NCBI RefSeq assembly: GCF_010183535.1
Contig: NC_071330.1
Location: forward strand, 7,979,717-8,043,716
Source of the DNA: Caenorhabditis remanei
Lineage: Eukaryota > Nematoda > Chromadorea > Rhabditida > Rhabditidae
Reading direction: 5' to 3'
Length of the DNA stretch: 64,000 nucleotides
Positions 32,585-45,400 of the stretch are shown piece by piece. How positions within the stretch are numbered: position 1 is the first letter of the stretch; every line of letters begins with the position of its first letter. Made by a program: the position numbers and the translations under genes. The notes under the pieces are model-generated. The model ran no database searches. It saw only the letters and a list, made by a program, of their open reading frames with translations, and had not been told where the DNA came from.

Positions 32585-33030
32585 TCACCGCCGTCTATTT
32601 CTTCTTCTGAAAAAAAAATTGTAAAAAAGTATTTATTGTGCCGATACTCATTGCATTGCAACTGATATCTCATTTGATAAAACTGTGACTGTAACAGACC
32701 GTCTGATGGTCTCAATGTTTCATTAAGTTGTAGTACAATTATTTTTTTGAAGTCAGCATACTTTGTTCCAAATATTTTAGTATTATCATAAGAGTGTTGC
32801 CATAGGACACACCACGAAATGGAAAACTAAGACGGTACGGTCATATTCAGCCAAAAATTGAGATATCAGAAATTTACCAAAACTCAAACATACCGAGAAG
32901 GTTCCTGATTGTAAACCGGTTGCTGTTGAGGCTGTCCGTTAACATAGACAATTTGAGTTGGCTGCTCATTCTCCCTGGTACGACGACGTTTTCGGAAAAT
33001 TCTTCGAATAATATGAATAATGAAAACCAT
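32585..33030 (-). CDS. Small Arg-rich protein, family member 2
   Basis: Exons on the minus strand are 33030-32894 and 32606-32585, in phase, giving 52 residues. It starts MVFIIHIIRRIFRKRRRTRE, has a middle of Gln/Pro/Tyr residues (QIVYVNGQPQQQPVYNQEP) and ends with a tiny second exon coding RRRNRRR then TGA. The inverse of AATAAA (tttatt, 32516-32521) lies 65 bp downstream as a polyadenylation signal. The two-exon structure, with an Arg-rich terminal microexon, is shared with member 3. Confidence 0.65.
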
Positions 33031-33133
33031 TTTGAAAATGATATATAATCAGAATAGAATTGAGTTTTATATGAGATGAGAAGAAGGAGGAGACTTTGAG
33101 TTTTGTTCACACTTTTAGGACAATGTGACACGG

Positions 33134-33152
33134 GAGCACAAATATCGTGCTC
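33134..33152. promoter_or_regulatory. Palindromic upstream motif of small Arg-rich gene 2
   Basis: GAGCACAAATATCGTGCTC is an inverted repeat about 100 bp upstream of the member-2 start. A related CACAAATTGTGCTCA at 33721-33735 lies about 95 bp upstream of member 3. Shared position and sequence suggest a common cis-element or simply leftover duplication. Confidence 0.35.
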
Positions 33153-33354
33153 AGTTTTCTGATTCAGCCGATCAGAGTCAAAATCAATGCTACTTTAAAT
33201 TTTGAACTGAATCTAATTAGATAAAACCTGGATTATCAGAAAAACATTCAACACGTGTATCTCTTGAATACATCTACCATGTACTAGAAGAAAGAACAAA
33301 AACAATCATTATTTATTCAATTAATTTAAATCAATTATTTTTATATTTCAAAGA

Positions 33355-33628
33355 CTATCTGCCACTTCGACGTCTTCTGGAAAAGTTTGAATAAGGGAAG
33401 ATTCACTGTAAAGAAAACGAACCTTCCTCCTTTTTGTGGTGGATAATAAGCTTGTTGAAGTGCTGGGTCATGAGGATAATATGCAGGTGGAGGGTCATTA
33501 AACCCAGGTTGTTGAGTCCCGGGCATTACATAGACAGTTCGATAAGTCACGTCTTCACAACAATTATGATTACGACGACGTCTTCTTCCGCCAAGAAGAC
33601 GTCGAAGAAGAAAGCCGAAAGGTAGCAT
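33355..33628 (-). CDS. Small Arg-rich, Pro/Tyr-rich protein, family member 3
   Basis: Exons on the minus strand are 33628-33423 and 33376-33355, in phase, giving 75 residues. The start MLPFGFLLRRLLGGRRRRRN is followed by NCCEDVTYR and a PPxYY-rich segment (DPPPAYYPHDPALQQAYYPP), and the second exon adds RRRRSGR before TAG. The CC pair and PPxY motifs could serve acylation and WW-domain binding; these are inferences. A palindromic motif upstream is shared with member 2. Confidence 0.65.
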
Positions 33629-33933
33629 TGGTGAGGACTTTGAAATGAAAAGAACCGCTAAAAAATGAGAAAAGGCTCTTGTGTTTGCTCAGTTTGGTGC
33701 TGAGTAAACAAACAATGGATCACAAATTGTGCTCAAATTTCTGACCTTGTGATTGGATGATGTGTGTGTGTGGGTTAATTTGAACCATTGTATCTTGAAA
33801 TCTTTCATAATATTTAGATTTTCAAATTGAATCAAAAACAGAAGAAAAATAAACAAAAACCCGTTGCGAGATCAATCGATTTTCGAAGATAAATTGAACT
33901 GTCAAGTAAAGAAAAAAGAATTTTTTAAAGATC

Positions 33934-35362
33934 TCAAGAATGAATATAAATTATAGTTGGTTTCGAAGCAGATGCAGCTCGAGAACGGTAGCTTGAAGTG
34001 AGAGTTGGAGCGAGACTTGTTGGCAGATTGTTGCCAGATTTATGGATTGTGAAATGAGATTGACGACGTGTGGATGGCGATTGTTGCTAAAAATATAGAT
34101 TTCAAAAGATCCGCATATGGGACCCATGAGAACTTTTGCAAATGCATAACATATAGATCCCAATCAAAAATCAATTAAAAATCAAGTTTCTGTCCAGATA
34201 TTCCATTAGTTAAAGCTCCCAGTTAGACATTTCAGATCACTAACTTTACCCACAAAAAAAGCGAAAGTCTAGACTCCAAGTCGGCTACAGTTTCTATCAA
34301 TTCCTACTTTGTTTGTCCTCGTCTTATTCGTTATTCACTGCATAAAGTTTATGCTATCATCACTTATCATCAACCCTCAAAAACTCAATTTTTGTACTCA
34401 CAAAGTACCACACCTAACCCCGTGACTTTTCTGCTGAATCAGTAGTTGTTGATCATCATTTCGATGATTCATAACTCCCCTCCGAATTCGTAATAACTTA
34501 CTTTATCAGTGCTTCTGCTGACATGTTTTCTCTCCACTGTTACACTTTGACTCCGGTTTCGAATAACTACTTGTGAACCACGTTTCACTTGGATTCTGAA
34601 AACAAAACCAGTATTTTCTTCTTTTTGACCTACTTGTGTACAAAGTCGACAACTCAAAGATCAGTTTTAAAATTGGATAAAACGTGTGTTATCAAAAGGT
34701 ATAAAACGACCTCGAGGTGAAAAGTTTCACATTTCGTCGCACAAAATTTTTATAATGTGTCGTCTACTTCTTCTTCTGTTATCAGAAGAAAGTTGGCTAC
34801 CATTAAACAAGAAATGATCAGGAACACCGGGGTCAAAAATTAAAGAAAAACGATCATCGAGGCGAAAGACTGTCTTTTTTTCAAAACGGAAAATCTTGAA
34901 CTGTGCTTTTTGAATCAATCTTTCAATTTTTAATACAGATGATCTTTGAGTTGTTTTCAGCACACTTTTCTATCGTACTTTCTTCTCATCTGACGTTGTG
35001 ACGACTGATAAGAAACACATTTTAACTCTCATCACAAAATCCTAATTTAGAAATTAAATCATCTGAGAACAGTTGGAAACTAATTATCGGAAACCACGTC
35101 ATCGCATTTTACTTAAATTTTTTCTATTAATGGCGATTTCGAAATAGAAAAAGATTATGTTATCAGAAGAAAGTTTGATAAAACATTCAGTGAATCATCT
35201 CGAAACTTGCCTATTCTTTTCGCGAATCGAGTTATTTGAAGCTGGAATAATCAAAGATTTTGTTCTGGTCTTTTGAGATTTTCCACTTTCATCTGAAGCT
35301 TTGTCAGTGGTGGCTCGACGACGGAAAAGTAGACGTCTGAAGAGAGCAAGGAGAGTTGACAT
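33934..35362 (-). CDS. Small basic protein, family member 4 (contains a GC-AG intron)
   Basis: Exons on the minus strand are 35362-35211, 34595-34502 and 34086-33934 (stop TGA), giving 132 residues. It starts MSTLLALFRRLLFRRRATTD, like its neighbours, then is Ser/Thr/Lys/Arg-rich throughout, with repeated basic patches (VIRNRSQSVTVERKH, PSTRRQSHF). The first intron has a GC donor (AATAG|GCAAGT), the standard GC-AG exception, and the phases agree. If that donor is skipped the frame stops six codons later. A third option is the terminal exon at 34727-34775. No known domain. Confidence 0.6.
34727..34775 (-). CDS. Candidate alternative last exon of family member 4
   Basis: It follows a GATAACAG acceptor and encodes R-RRSRRHIIKILCDEM then TGA in the phase supplied by the 35211 donor. 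It closely resembles the Arg-rich terminal exons of members 2 and 3, so it may be the ancestral ending of the gene. Confidence 0.4.
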
Positions 35363-36437
35363 TTCGATTCTGGAAATACTTTGGGCACCTTAAGAACTAG
35401 CCATGAGATGAGGCAGATGGAGAATTGCAAAAAGAGAATTATTGAATATATCAATCGAAGACTGCAAACAATAAAAAGTAAAATCGGATTGAAAAAGAAT
35501 GACCATTGAAGAGAAAGATGGAGTGAAAAACAGAATAGAGATAGTGGTGATTGACAAAGAAAGAAGGAATATAAAGCGTGTGCTCTTATCAGTTATTGAG
35601 TACTGAAAAGAGATTGATAACCACGTGAAGTGCCGCCAGTAATGGGCGGAGCTTCAAGATTTTATTAGTTTTTGAACTCAATTTCAGATCCTGTTATGAT
35701 AAAGAGAACTGTTGTTGAAGTAGCGCTTGGGAGAAAAGCAACACAGAAAAAGAAGAGTACTGTAGGAATACGGTAGACACAGTAAATCAAGGCATCTCTT
35801 TTGAAATATTGAAAACTATTACAGATGCTTCAACTCATAATGAACTATGTTTCAATGTGGAACATTTTCAGATTTCGTCATTCTGTTTTCTAGATTTCCC
35901 TGAAAGAAATAACATTCTTTAAACTTCGTATCAATTCCTATCATTTTTCATCTTATCCCATTAAACATTGCTTTTTTGAAATATCTTTTGATTTGATTGC
36001 TATGACTTTGATGATCTACAATTGACTGATATCCGCTCTTTTCTCCGTGCAACTTTGATATGTTCAACCTTTCTCATTTATCTCTTCATCTCGTTATTCT
36101 CCACTGTCTCTCATATTGAAGACACACGGCTGTCAATGTCCAATGGCTCAACGGGAACTCTTCAGGAAACATCGGAAGGTTCTCCTTTCTTTAAACACCG
36201 GGAAATTTATGTCGTTTGTTCTTTTCGTTGGCAATACAATCCATGTTTGGCTGATAGCGATAACGGTTTGAGTATCAACGAAACTCTTTTTTAATTGAAG
36301 TTTTTCACCTTATCGTGTTCTATTTTTGACGTTTGAAGTTCGAAAAGTCAAAGTATCTAGTAGGTAGAGCACCATACTCTGCTGAACTTTTTGGAAACTA
36401 TCGATGTTCTGAAATATTTGTTTTCAGGTGTTCTCAT
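35363..36437. other. Divergent intergenic region, promoter side of ten-1 long form
   Basis: It separates small gene 4 (minus) from the ten-1 long-form start (plus). I see no supported gene. A hydrophobic frame near 36022-36294 lacks an ATG at its start. A TTTTCAG at 36421-36427 precedes the ten-1 ATG. Confidence 0.45.
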
Positions 36438-39400
36438 ATGGATGTACCTCGACTATTCAAAGCAGCTACACCGGATCTAGTAGCCCGAAAGGTTTTTCGT
36501 ATCAAGACAGTCAGGCGGGATGATGATGGTAAGGTCTTTTTTCTATATTTCACACTTGAATGGTCACGCATATAGCTTCATCCTGTAGAAATGATCTCAC
36601 TAGACGATCGAGAGGGAGGGGTTTCCGGCTAATAATAATTGTTGTATGTCGTTCATGAAGATAAATGAGACACTGTGTTGTTTATGAGACACATAGAGAA
36701 ATTCTGAAGAGGAAACAATCTAGAGATTACGGTAGATGTGGCAAAAGAATGACACCTGGTGAGAGCTCGGCGAGATTATCGTTGAAGAGTCAAATGAATT
36801 TGTTGTTTATTTCTCTGCGTCATCCAATTTCAGTATCTCTGTGAATGCGGGTTTTTAGTTCCGTTGCTAACTAGAGCTATTGTGTTTCTTTATTCTGGGC
36901 TTTCTTCGCCTTCTTCTATCACTTTTCAATGTGCTAATTCAAGAATTAAGCATTTATTTAATAAAATAAACATTTAAAAATAAATAAATAAATTTCAACG
37001 ATTAAAAATAAAAAAAACAAGTAAACTGGTTTTTGGGTTACGGTAGAAGAAAACTTCTGCACTCTCTTTGCGTACTCGTCATTTGAAACTGAAACTTGCA
37101 GGAACTTTTTTTTTGCATTGCTCTAAAGCAGATTTCGAAAACGGCTTCAGAGGTTTTCAAAGAGTTCCCTTATAAAACTGTTTTCCATTTTTTCGTAACA
37201 TTGTATGTATAAAGTCGATGTTTCTTTGAAAGAAATTCTTTCAAACATTACCAAAAAGCAGTGTGAAAAGTATTCAAATCAATGTTTGTCAACCTCCGAC
37301 CTCTATTTTACTATTCTATTCATAGAAAAAAACGCACAGAAGAACATCAATGTCACCGAAAAGCTCGACTTTTTTTCTCACTTTTTATAATTTTGTTCTT
37401 TTTTCATTCAGTTCAAATCAATTAATTTTCTTCGTCGCGTCCAGTGAATTGATGATTCATCGGTCTGCCGGATGCTCTATGAGGGCCCTCTGAGCAGAAA
37501 AGTTTACAACATTTGTCTCTGATTTCTGACACTTTCGCTTGACTCTTTTCTGTTTTTTTTTGAGAATGTTTCTAAAAATGGATTTTTTTCGCGATAATAG
37601 TTCTCAAGGATTCAACATATTTCCTTTTTTCTCATGCCATATCGAATTAATCGCAAGTTTTTCACCATGAGAAAATGGGCGGAATCATAATAATCGTTTC
37701 CTCCGCAAGTGAAAAAAAGCTAACATAAACTTATTCAAATAAGTTTTTCTTTTTAGTTATCCATGGCTTTCATATAAAATCTCTGCTCTTACTATTAATT
37801 ATTACCAGCCGAAGGAGGCAACAGATGGATGAGGAGGGAGGGTAAATGTGAGAAGATTTAGATAGTGAGGACGAGTCCAATTATTTATAGATATACGATA
37901 TTTATATATGTATAATTTAGTCTTCGGAGCTTCCATATGCTCAAAAGTGTCAAGAAAACAAGTATATATTTGTTGAAGACAATTGAAGTTGACTGATATC
38001 TTACAAGAACTAAATATAAGATGTCTTCAATTTCATAACAAATACGGTTCAAAACTCGTCTTGATTTCCGCTGATTTTTTCTAGTTTCACATTTTCAAAT
38101 CAATCAAATAGCATGACGTCATTATCATCCTCAAAAAAGTTACAACTTGATTCAATCTGAAAGCCAATTCCTCTACTCTTTTCCACGCAGACAGCTGTTC
38201 CTATGCTCCATTCAATCAGTTGTGTCCAACAATTCTTCATCGTGTCGTCTTATTTTCTCTAATACTCTCTTGATCCTAAGCACTATCTTTTTTAACTTGT
38301 ACACGAAAGTCACTGCGAGCTCTTAATTGAAAAAACTCCGATTTTTCATGCCATAAATTTCGCCTGACTCCTCATTATTTTCGGGTGTATTTTCTGAGAA
38401 AATTTTCTCTAAACTGAACTTCATTTTTACAGGAACTCCCAAACAAAAAACCACCGAGCCTCCAATTGAACTAACAGTGTGCTCATCAGCAATAAAGAAT
38501 CCATCATCGAATGCAGCACCGACGTCTTCTGCTGAAGCAGAAAAGAATCATTCGATAAATTCGTCTATCGACACGTCATCAACGGACACTGGAACCACTT
38601 CAAGGTAGATTAAATATCAAACTGACAGCTTTAAATTCGTATTTTTATATTTCAGAATGGAAAACGGTGGGACTTCATCCAAAGTTCCTGTATTAGCAGT
38701 AGGAACATATCATCGGAAAGAGGCGGCTCCAATTTTAGCGGCTGCTGCTAGACTCGATTTAGCTGCAACTTCTGCTGGATCAACCCCGTCATCACAACCA
38801 GCAACATTAACCAAGGATAAGAATAAAGGTGAGGTTTTATGATCGAATCATACATTTCTCTTCTCAGTTTTTTATTCCGAACTCTTCCCCACTCCGTCCC
38901 TTTTATTATTCTCAGAAACTCTATTATATAATTCTCTCCATCATTTCCTATTACGAATGTACCGAGAAGTTCTGCTCAGAAAATTGTATTTATTCAAAAG
39001 TAAGTTTTTCGCAAAGTTCCGATTACTATCCGAGACTTATTATATTGTAAGATAGAACCTTGAGAACCAGTCAAAAAGCTTTACGATGGGAATCCTTTTC
39101 GGCGGCGATTCTCGGAACATCTGTTTGTCTCTACATACACACAAAACAACAACCACAAAAGTGTGACCAATTACGGTTTACAGGTGCCACTGTTCTCTCA
39201 TGAATAGATGCCGCCCAGTCCGATTATTCTTGGTTCGCACCATCTTAATGACTGGGTGTTTTCTCTTGTTTGTGATGGTTTCCGGAAGGGGACTTTTGGC
39301 TTCTTAGATCATTGAGATTTTATGCTCAAAAACAGTTTTAAAATTGCATTCAGTGTTTGTGCTATTTATATCAGTGCAATTTCCAATGGATTCGAACATC

Positions 39401-42400
39401 GAATATAAGGAGCTGTAGTACTGACTGCCCGTAAAATGAAATAAAAACTCCACAGTCTGAATTGTCTGAAAACTGCAAATTGTTAATATGAATTTAAGGA
39501 CTACAATAATAAGTTTGTTTTGATGTAAACACATTCTCGCGGATCTTTTGATTTGGATTGAATCTTCGTGGCCTTGACTCTTTTCACAAAGCATTCCTAT
39601 AGCAGCAGTCAAAAGGCATAACGCCTCTTTTCTCTTTCACTAGAGATATACCAATTATAAACATCGCCTTTGGTGTTGGTAATCAAGTTTGGATTGTTTA
39701 CTAGTCGTCCGTTGTTCTTTCATTAACCTATTCTCGTTTTGAACTTCGAAGGATTATTAAATTTATCTCTAGTTTCTTGCTTATCTGAGGAACTTGGCTT
39801 CCTTCCCTTCACATATTTTAATATTCATCCATCATCAAACTCTTTGAAAAAAAAAACTCTGAAGCTATTCCGGTGATTCATTCACGGTCCATTTGCTAGA
39901 CCACCCTCCCAACCAACACCTTTTGGTTGTTTGACACGAAGAAAAGGTCTTCTTCTTTCAATCATCGTTCATTTCTGTTTCCGTGTCAACACACTTCTCC
40001 CCATTTACAGAATTTCAAAAAGTCTACTGGTCTTTTATGATTTAGAAAACTTCCAGTTGATCGTCATCCAATCTGATATACAGTAGTTCTGCTGAATGAT
40101 TTTCTCGTTATCCTTAGCGCCTAACGCTATAGTTGTACTACCTTTAGAACAAGTTGTATGTCGTTGTAAATCGGTATCCAATTACCAAACGAATCATCGT
40201 TGTCGGCACCGAAGTAGCCGCCAAAGTCGACGTCGTACAAAATATATCTGTTCGGTTATTTCTCGATATGTTCTTTTTTCATTGTAGCTTTAACAAGGTT
40301 TGAATTTTTATCATTAAAATTTAAAACGGAATTCCGAATCTATTTCCGATTTCTAAATCTTCTAAATCTTCACTTTAATATAGATATTTCGCTAAGCTTC
40401 TGTTTGTCTTTCATTCGTATCTTTTCCACTACTTTTTCAATTAAAAAGTCATAAAAGTAGGCGTCGAACAAACACATTCAACCCGCATTCAATTCTCATT
40501 CTGATGGGTGCAAATTGAAAATTTCGGGATGGTGTCAACGAAATTCAAAATTGCAAATATTTCAATGAATTCTACTATATATCGTTATGAATTATACACT
40601 TGTTGTACTAGCTCGATTTCTTCCTTCATCAGACCTAAAAACTATAGGTTACCCCGTGGAATCTTTTAATGTTTTCTCTCCGCCCTTGATGTTATGATTC
40701 ATTTGTTAGTCTTGTTTTCAAAATATAGTATGTAATGACTCAATGGGAAAGTTGACCCAGTGGATAGTGGTATTCATAAGTTCGGACTCTCGGCAGATGG
40801 TGAATTTCTTGGTGAAACACCCTGTCTTTGTTTGATCTTCTCAAAATCGAACAGGTGGGTTTAAACCGTTAGGGACGAGGACAAGACGGATTAACTCATA
40901 TGGCGGTAACATTCATCCTAACCCATCTCAAAATTTCTAATCCGAATCTAATCGGAAATAGCCATAAATCATTTGAAAAGTTTCGATTGCGTTGTTATTC
41001 ATGAGATAATTGTGCCTCGAGCGGTGAACGTTCCATTCAGTTTTTTCCCCTCGTTCTCTACACTTTCTTTATTCGAATGGTCAAGTTACGCAATCATTCG
41101 CAGAGGAGGTGATGGGCCAATTGTGTGTGTTGATCTCTGCGTTTCTCCGCCTCTCCTGATCTCTAAATGATTGGACCGCTAAGTTTGCTTATCGCAACGG
41201 GAACCCCTCAGCCTCCAAGGACCATCGCTACCGCATTACCATGCATCAGGTCATTTGCCACATGTGTCGGTTGCTGATGGCTTTGTTTTAATTATGATTT
41301 TTATTAACCAGGGAAGTTTCCTTTCATGAATGTTCCCCGTTTAATATACTTTTGCCAGAATAAGTTTCAAAAATCTGCTACCTAAAATATGTGCGAAAAA
41401 GTAGTTCGTACTCCTGGTCCCCATTTCTCTCTGAGTCTCTTCCACTTTTCGCTCCGTATTTTATTTTACGCACATTCCTTGGCGAATAAGATGATGATAT
41501 TACGCAAAACTGCAACTTTTTCGGACTTTTTAGAAGCGTCCGTCCTTCCGTATGCACTTCCTGTCAATTTTCTTCTCAACCCATGTCATATTCAGGCAAC
41601 TTGATGAATTTTTTGAATTCATAGATTTACTTTACCCTGATAAAAATAATAATCACAATTCTTATCTTTTATCAATATAAACTAAATAGAATCATAAATC
41701 CTATTACCGTAGTGCCAAACAAACAAGATGTCCACTAACATGAGGACCATTGTTTGTCAGTTCATCCAATCCATCGTCACTATGTGCTCCATCCACAAAA
41801 AAGAACGTTCGGAAATGTTTACGCATAAGTCGCACATCAGATGTTCTGATTTACAATCATCTGAGTATCAAGTTTTTGTTTTACGGGTCACCGTTTTCAT
41901 CTTCCCGCTAAAGAGGTGACCTCTGCCAGACGTCTTCTTGCTCCACCCATTCGAGTTTTTTGGCTTAGTTAATCAGTAATTATTAGTGTAGTTGCATATG
42001 TATTCCGACCAGATATCCTAATGTTATTTATATTATACAAAACAGCTAAAGGTGAGAAAATTCTGAAGTCGTCATTAAACTTCAAGTATCATCTTCTCAA
42101 AACATTTGCATTGACACCGTCCCAAACGCAACGGTTCTCAAAACACACAAGTCAAGTAGAAATTAGTAGAACAAGGTGTGAATTGAAGAGTATGAACTGC
42201 TTTTAGTTCGTTCTGTTTTTATTTTGAAAATTTATATCAAAGTATGGAAACGCAGCTTATTCTAATAATACTTTTTTCCGTCAGCAGTTTTTGAATATTA
42301 TGAAAAGTTCAATTACATTCTCCCATTCATCGCTCATTCATCATTTTTTGCACACAGGTGGACCATCAGTGTTATTTTCCAAATAGTTTTTTTCTTCTGC

Positions 42401-45400
42401 ACCCTCAAAGTGTGAGTCGCCAGCGGACTAGTCCAGATGGTGCCCTTTTCTCTTATTCTCTATTTTCCGTTTCCCTTCAAACATTTTCTATTTTTCTCTC
42501 TAACTTTTTCCTCTGTAGAGTGGTCAATGTGTCGCAAAATCGTCTTTCTTCCAAAGCTTCTGTTGATAATAATGACCGATTCGCAGCTCTCCGCATAATC
42601 TTCGTATTTGACAAATGAATTACCTCCATCGTCTGTTTTCTTTTCGTTCCATTATTCTCCTCATTGTTCTTACTCACTTTTTTGTGGAAGTTTAGGTTTT
42701 TAAGTGCCTTTTCATTTCTAAAACGGAAGTTGCAACTCGATCCGTTGCAAAACTACTGCAGCTCATGATTTTGTACTACTTCCTTGAACGTTCAGTCCAA
42801 AAAACGGATCATCATTCGTTTTCCATTTTAAATTTTCATCAGAGCTTATCCTTTTGTCGGAGTAAACTCCAAAAACCGAACAAACGTTTTTCGGACACCT
42901 TGTAAATCAATGCGCTCTGTTCTCAACTAAACAGATGACGATGATGATGATGATGAGTCGAGCCGAAAGAATATGGAGAAATAGAAGATGGCTATAAAAT
43001 AACAGCTGTTGCTCTACGCATTAACTCTGTTGAGGTCGTAAACTTTCGTGTTCTACATCTTAATATATTTCTTGTTAACAAGATAACAAACATAAAGAGA
43101 ACTTTTTCCTCCAGAATAATCAAACTCTAGTTGACCCATTTCTTATTCCGAAATTTGACACCTGTTCCGTTCTACAATTCACTTCTCACAAGTTACCGCC
43201 AATGAACCGGTGTCTATTAGCATTCTCATTGTCATCAATCGGTGATTGGTGCGGGTGGGAGGTGTCTTTTCTATTCTCGCTCAGACAGTCTTCTTCTTCC
43301 TCTCCCGCTGTGTTTGTTTGCTGGTGGACCTCCCATTCTCTGGACGAAGAAAGTCGCGGTCAATCGGTCACACCTCTTCGATTCGCTTAACAAGTTTTGC
43401 ATAAGAGGCTACATCATATCAATTTCTAGACTGTTTTTTGGAGCTCCCCTCACATTACTATGTGCATCTGAAAAATCCGATTTTTCGTAGAACGCTAGTT
43501 CTTCAGTAAGCTCACTGCCTCCGTCTGTAAGAAGCTTTTGTTGTTGTTCTTCCTTCATTTCCCTCTTGTTTTGTTTTTTGCGCAGTTTCCCTCGTAATTA
43601 TAGGCTGTAGGTCTATGTCATTTCATATGTTTCGTTTCCAGTCGACTATAACGACAAGATTTTCTGACACCAGTTCTCGACAAGTCTTTATTGTTCTTTT
43701 TCTTACATTCCAAGATTACTTACTCTTCAGAGTATTCTCATATGACGTAATGGATTGTAGAAGTTGACCTCTGCTAAGGAACGGTACAAGGTGTAAGAGA
43801 GAGTATTAAGTTTCATGAGCGCAGGTGTTGCAAGTGACCTAATGAGTTCAACTGACCTCTGAGTGGTCACAACTCAACAGATGAGTAGCATTAGACTTTT
43901 CTGATGAAAATTTACAACTTTCCTCTGGGAAAACAATATTTCCAGTGTGTTTTTTACTCAAATATACAGAGAGACGCTCTGAATGATTCACTCCCTTTAT
44001 GAATTATAAACTATCCCAAAAATCAAACTTTTTCGTGAACATTCATAGCTCTTGTCATCTCGTTCGTTTCCTTCCTTCTCATTTCTCTCTCGCACCTTCT
44101 ACTTGTTCTCTATTAACACCCTATTCATTGTCACCCCCACAGAGTCAAAATCTTGTTTCACATACCACTCGACACCGAGGCTCCCACAAACATGACGGTT
44201 TAAAAAAGTAATTTTCTTTTTTTTTTCAGAGCCCGCACCACCACTACCGCATCCATCAGAGTGCGGGCAACCGTGCGTTTCGGAACAATCACAAATGTTC
44301 CAGCACAGGTATCTATTTTATTTACTTCGGAAATGAAACATCTGTATTTTCAGGACCACGAATGCACAGGGCCCTCCGCCGAATCGGCCTATGCCAAGGC
44401 CTCCAGCAGGAGTGCCAATGATGATGACATCGTCATCACATGAGCATGATTACACGAATGATTATGAAGATCCAGAGGAAATGGCTAGAAGCCGAGGAGG
44501 TTTGTTTTTTATTCATATTCAGAACAAACTCGTTTTTTTAACCTTAGGTTTTGTTCTATTCTTCTTTTTTCTTCAAAAATACACAAGTGAGATGACGGTC
44601 ATTTCTTGACCTTTGTGACTCACTTCCATACAAAAAGTAACCAGTATCATCTAATACTAGTCAGGTTGAAGTTCAAAAGTGTGCACCGACACATAAAACA
44701 ATCCATTCAAGTGTTCTCATCCTTTTATTCTTCCTTCTCGGCGCCATGTCGCCGTCCCTTTAATAAGGAAATAGAAGAATAGTGTGTGTCATAAAACAAT
44801 GCCCGAAATAAGAGAAATGAGCGACAAGCTTGTATTTTCCGATAATATCACGGAAATATGAGAACGAATCTAGCAAATATGAAATTGATGATATTTTCAG
44901 ATGGCTTCACCAATCACTTGCTCATTAAAACGACACCACCACCTCAATCAGTGAACTTCAACTCGTATGAAATGTCGATGTCACAACAGCGTCGTTCGCA
45001 GCAGCAACAGCAACAACCGATGGCTCCCCCGCTTTCAGATTGTTGGGGAAGTGGAGCACACGATGGAGGTGTTCTACACAAAAATGCTGATGGTGCATAC
45101 TATATTCCTAGCGGATCATGTGAGTTTTCTGGAAAATTGTTTTTGAAAGTGTAGAAGCCAGGTTGTCTGATTCTCAATGTCCTTCGCGTCGGTTATTTCA
45201 TGATATCAAAGACGAATGTTTAGAAAGTCAAGTGATTGCGCAATTCTCTAAGGTCCTCAACTTTCCTCTCTGTGTCACTCATAAAACATTATTCTTTTTA
45301 TACTTCTCCTTCCACCATACCACCAACAAAAAACAATCTTTCCGCTTTTCTTCACCGCTCCTCCTATGCAAATATTGTCAACGGACCACCGAGTACCGTA

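Noticed and set aside
36022..36294. Hydrophobic frame upstream of ten-1
   Set aside because: It has no ATG at its start, ends without splice context and sits in the expected promoter region.
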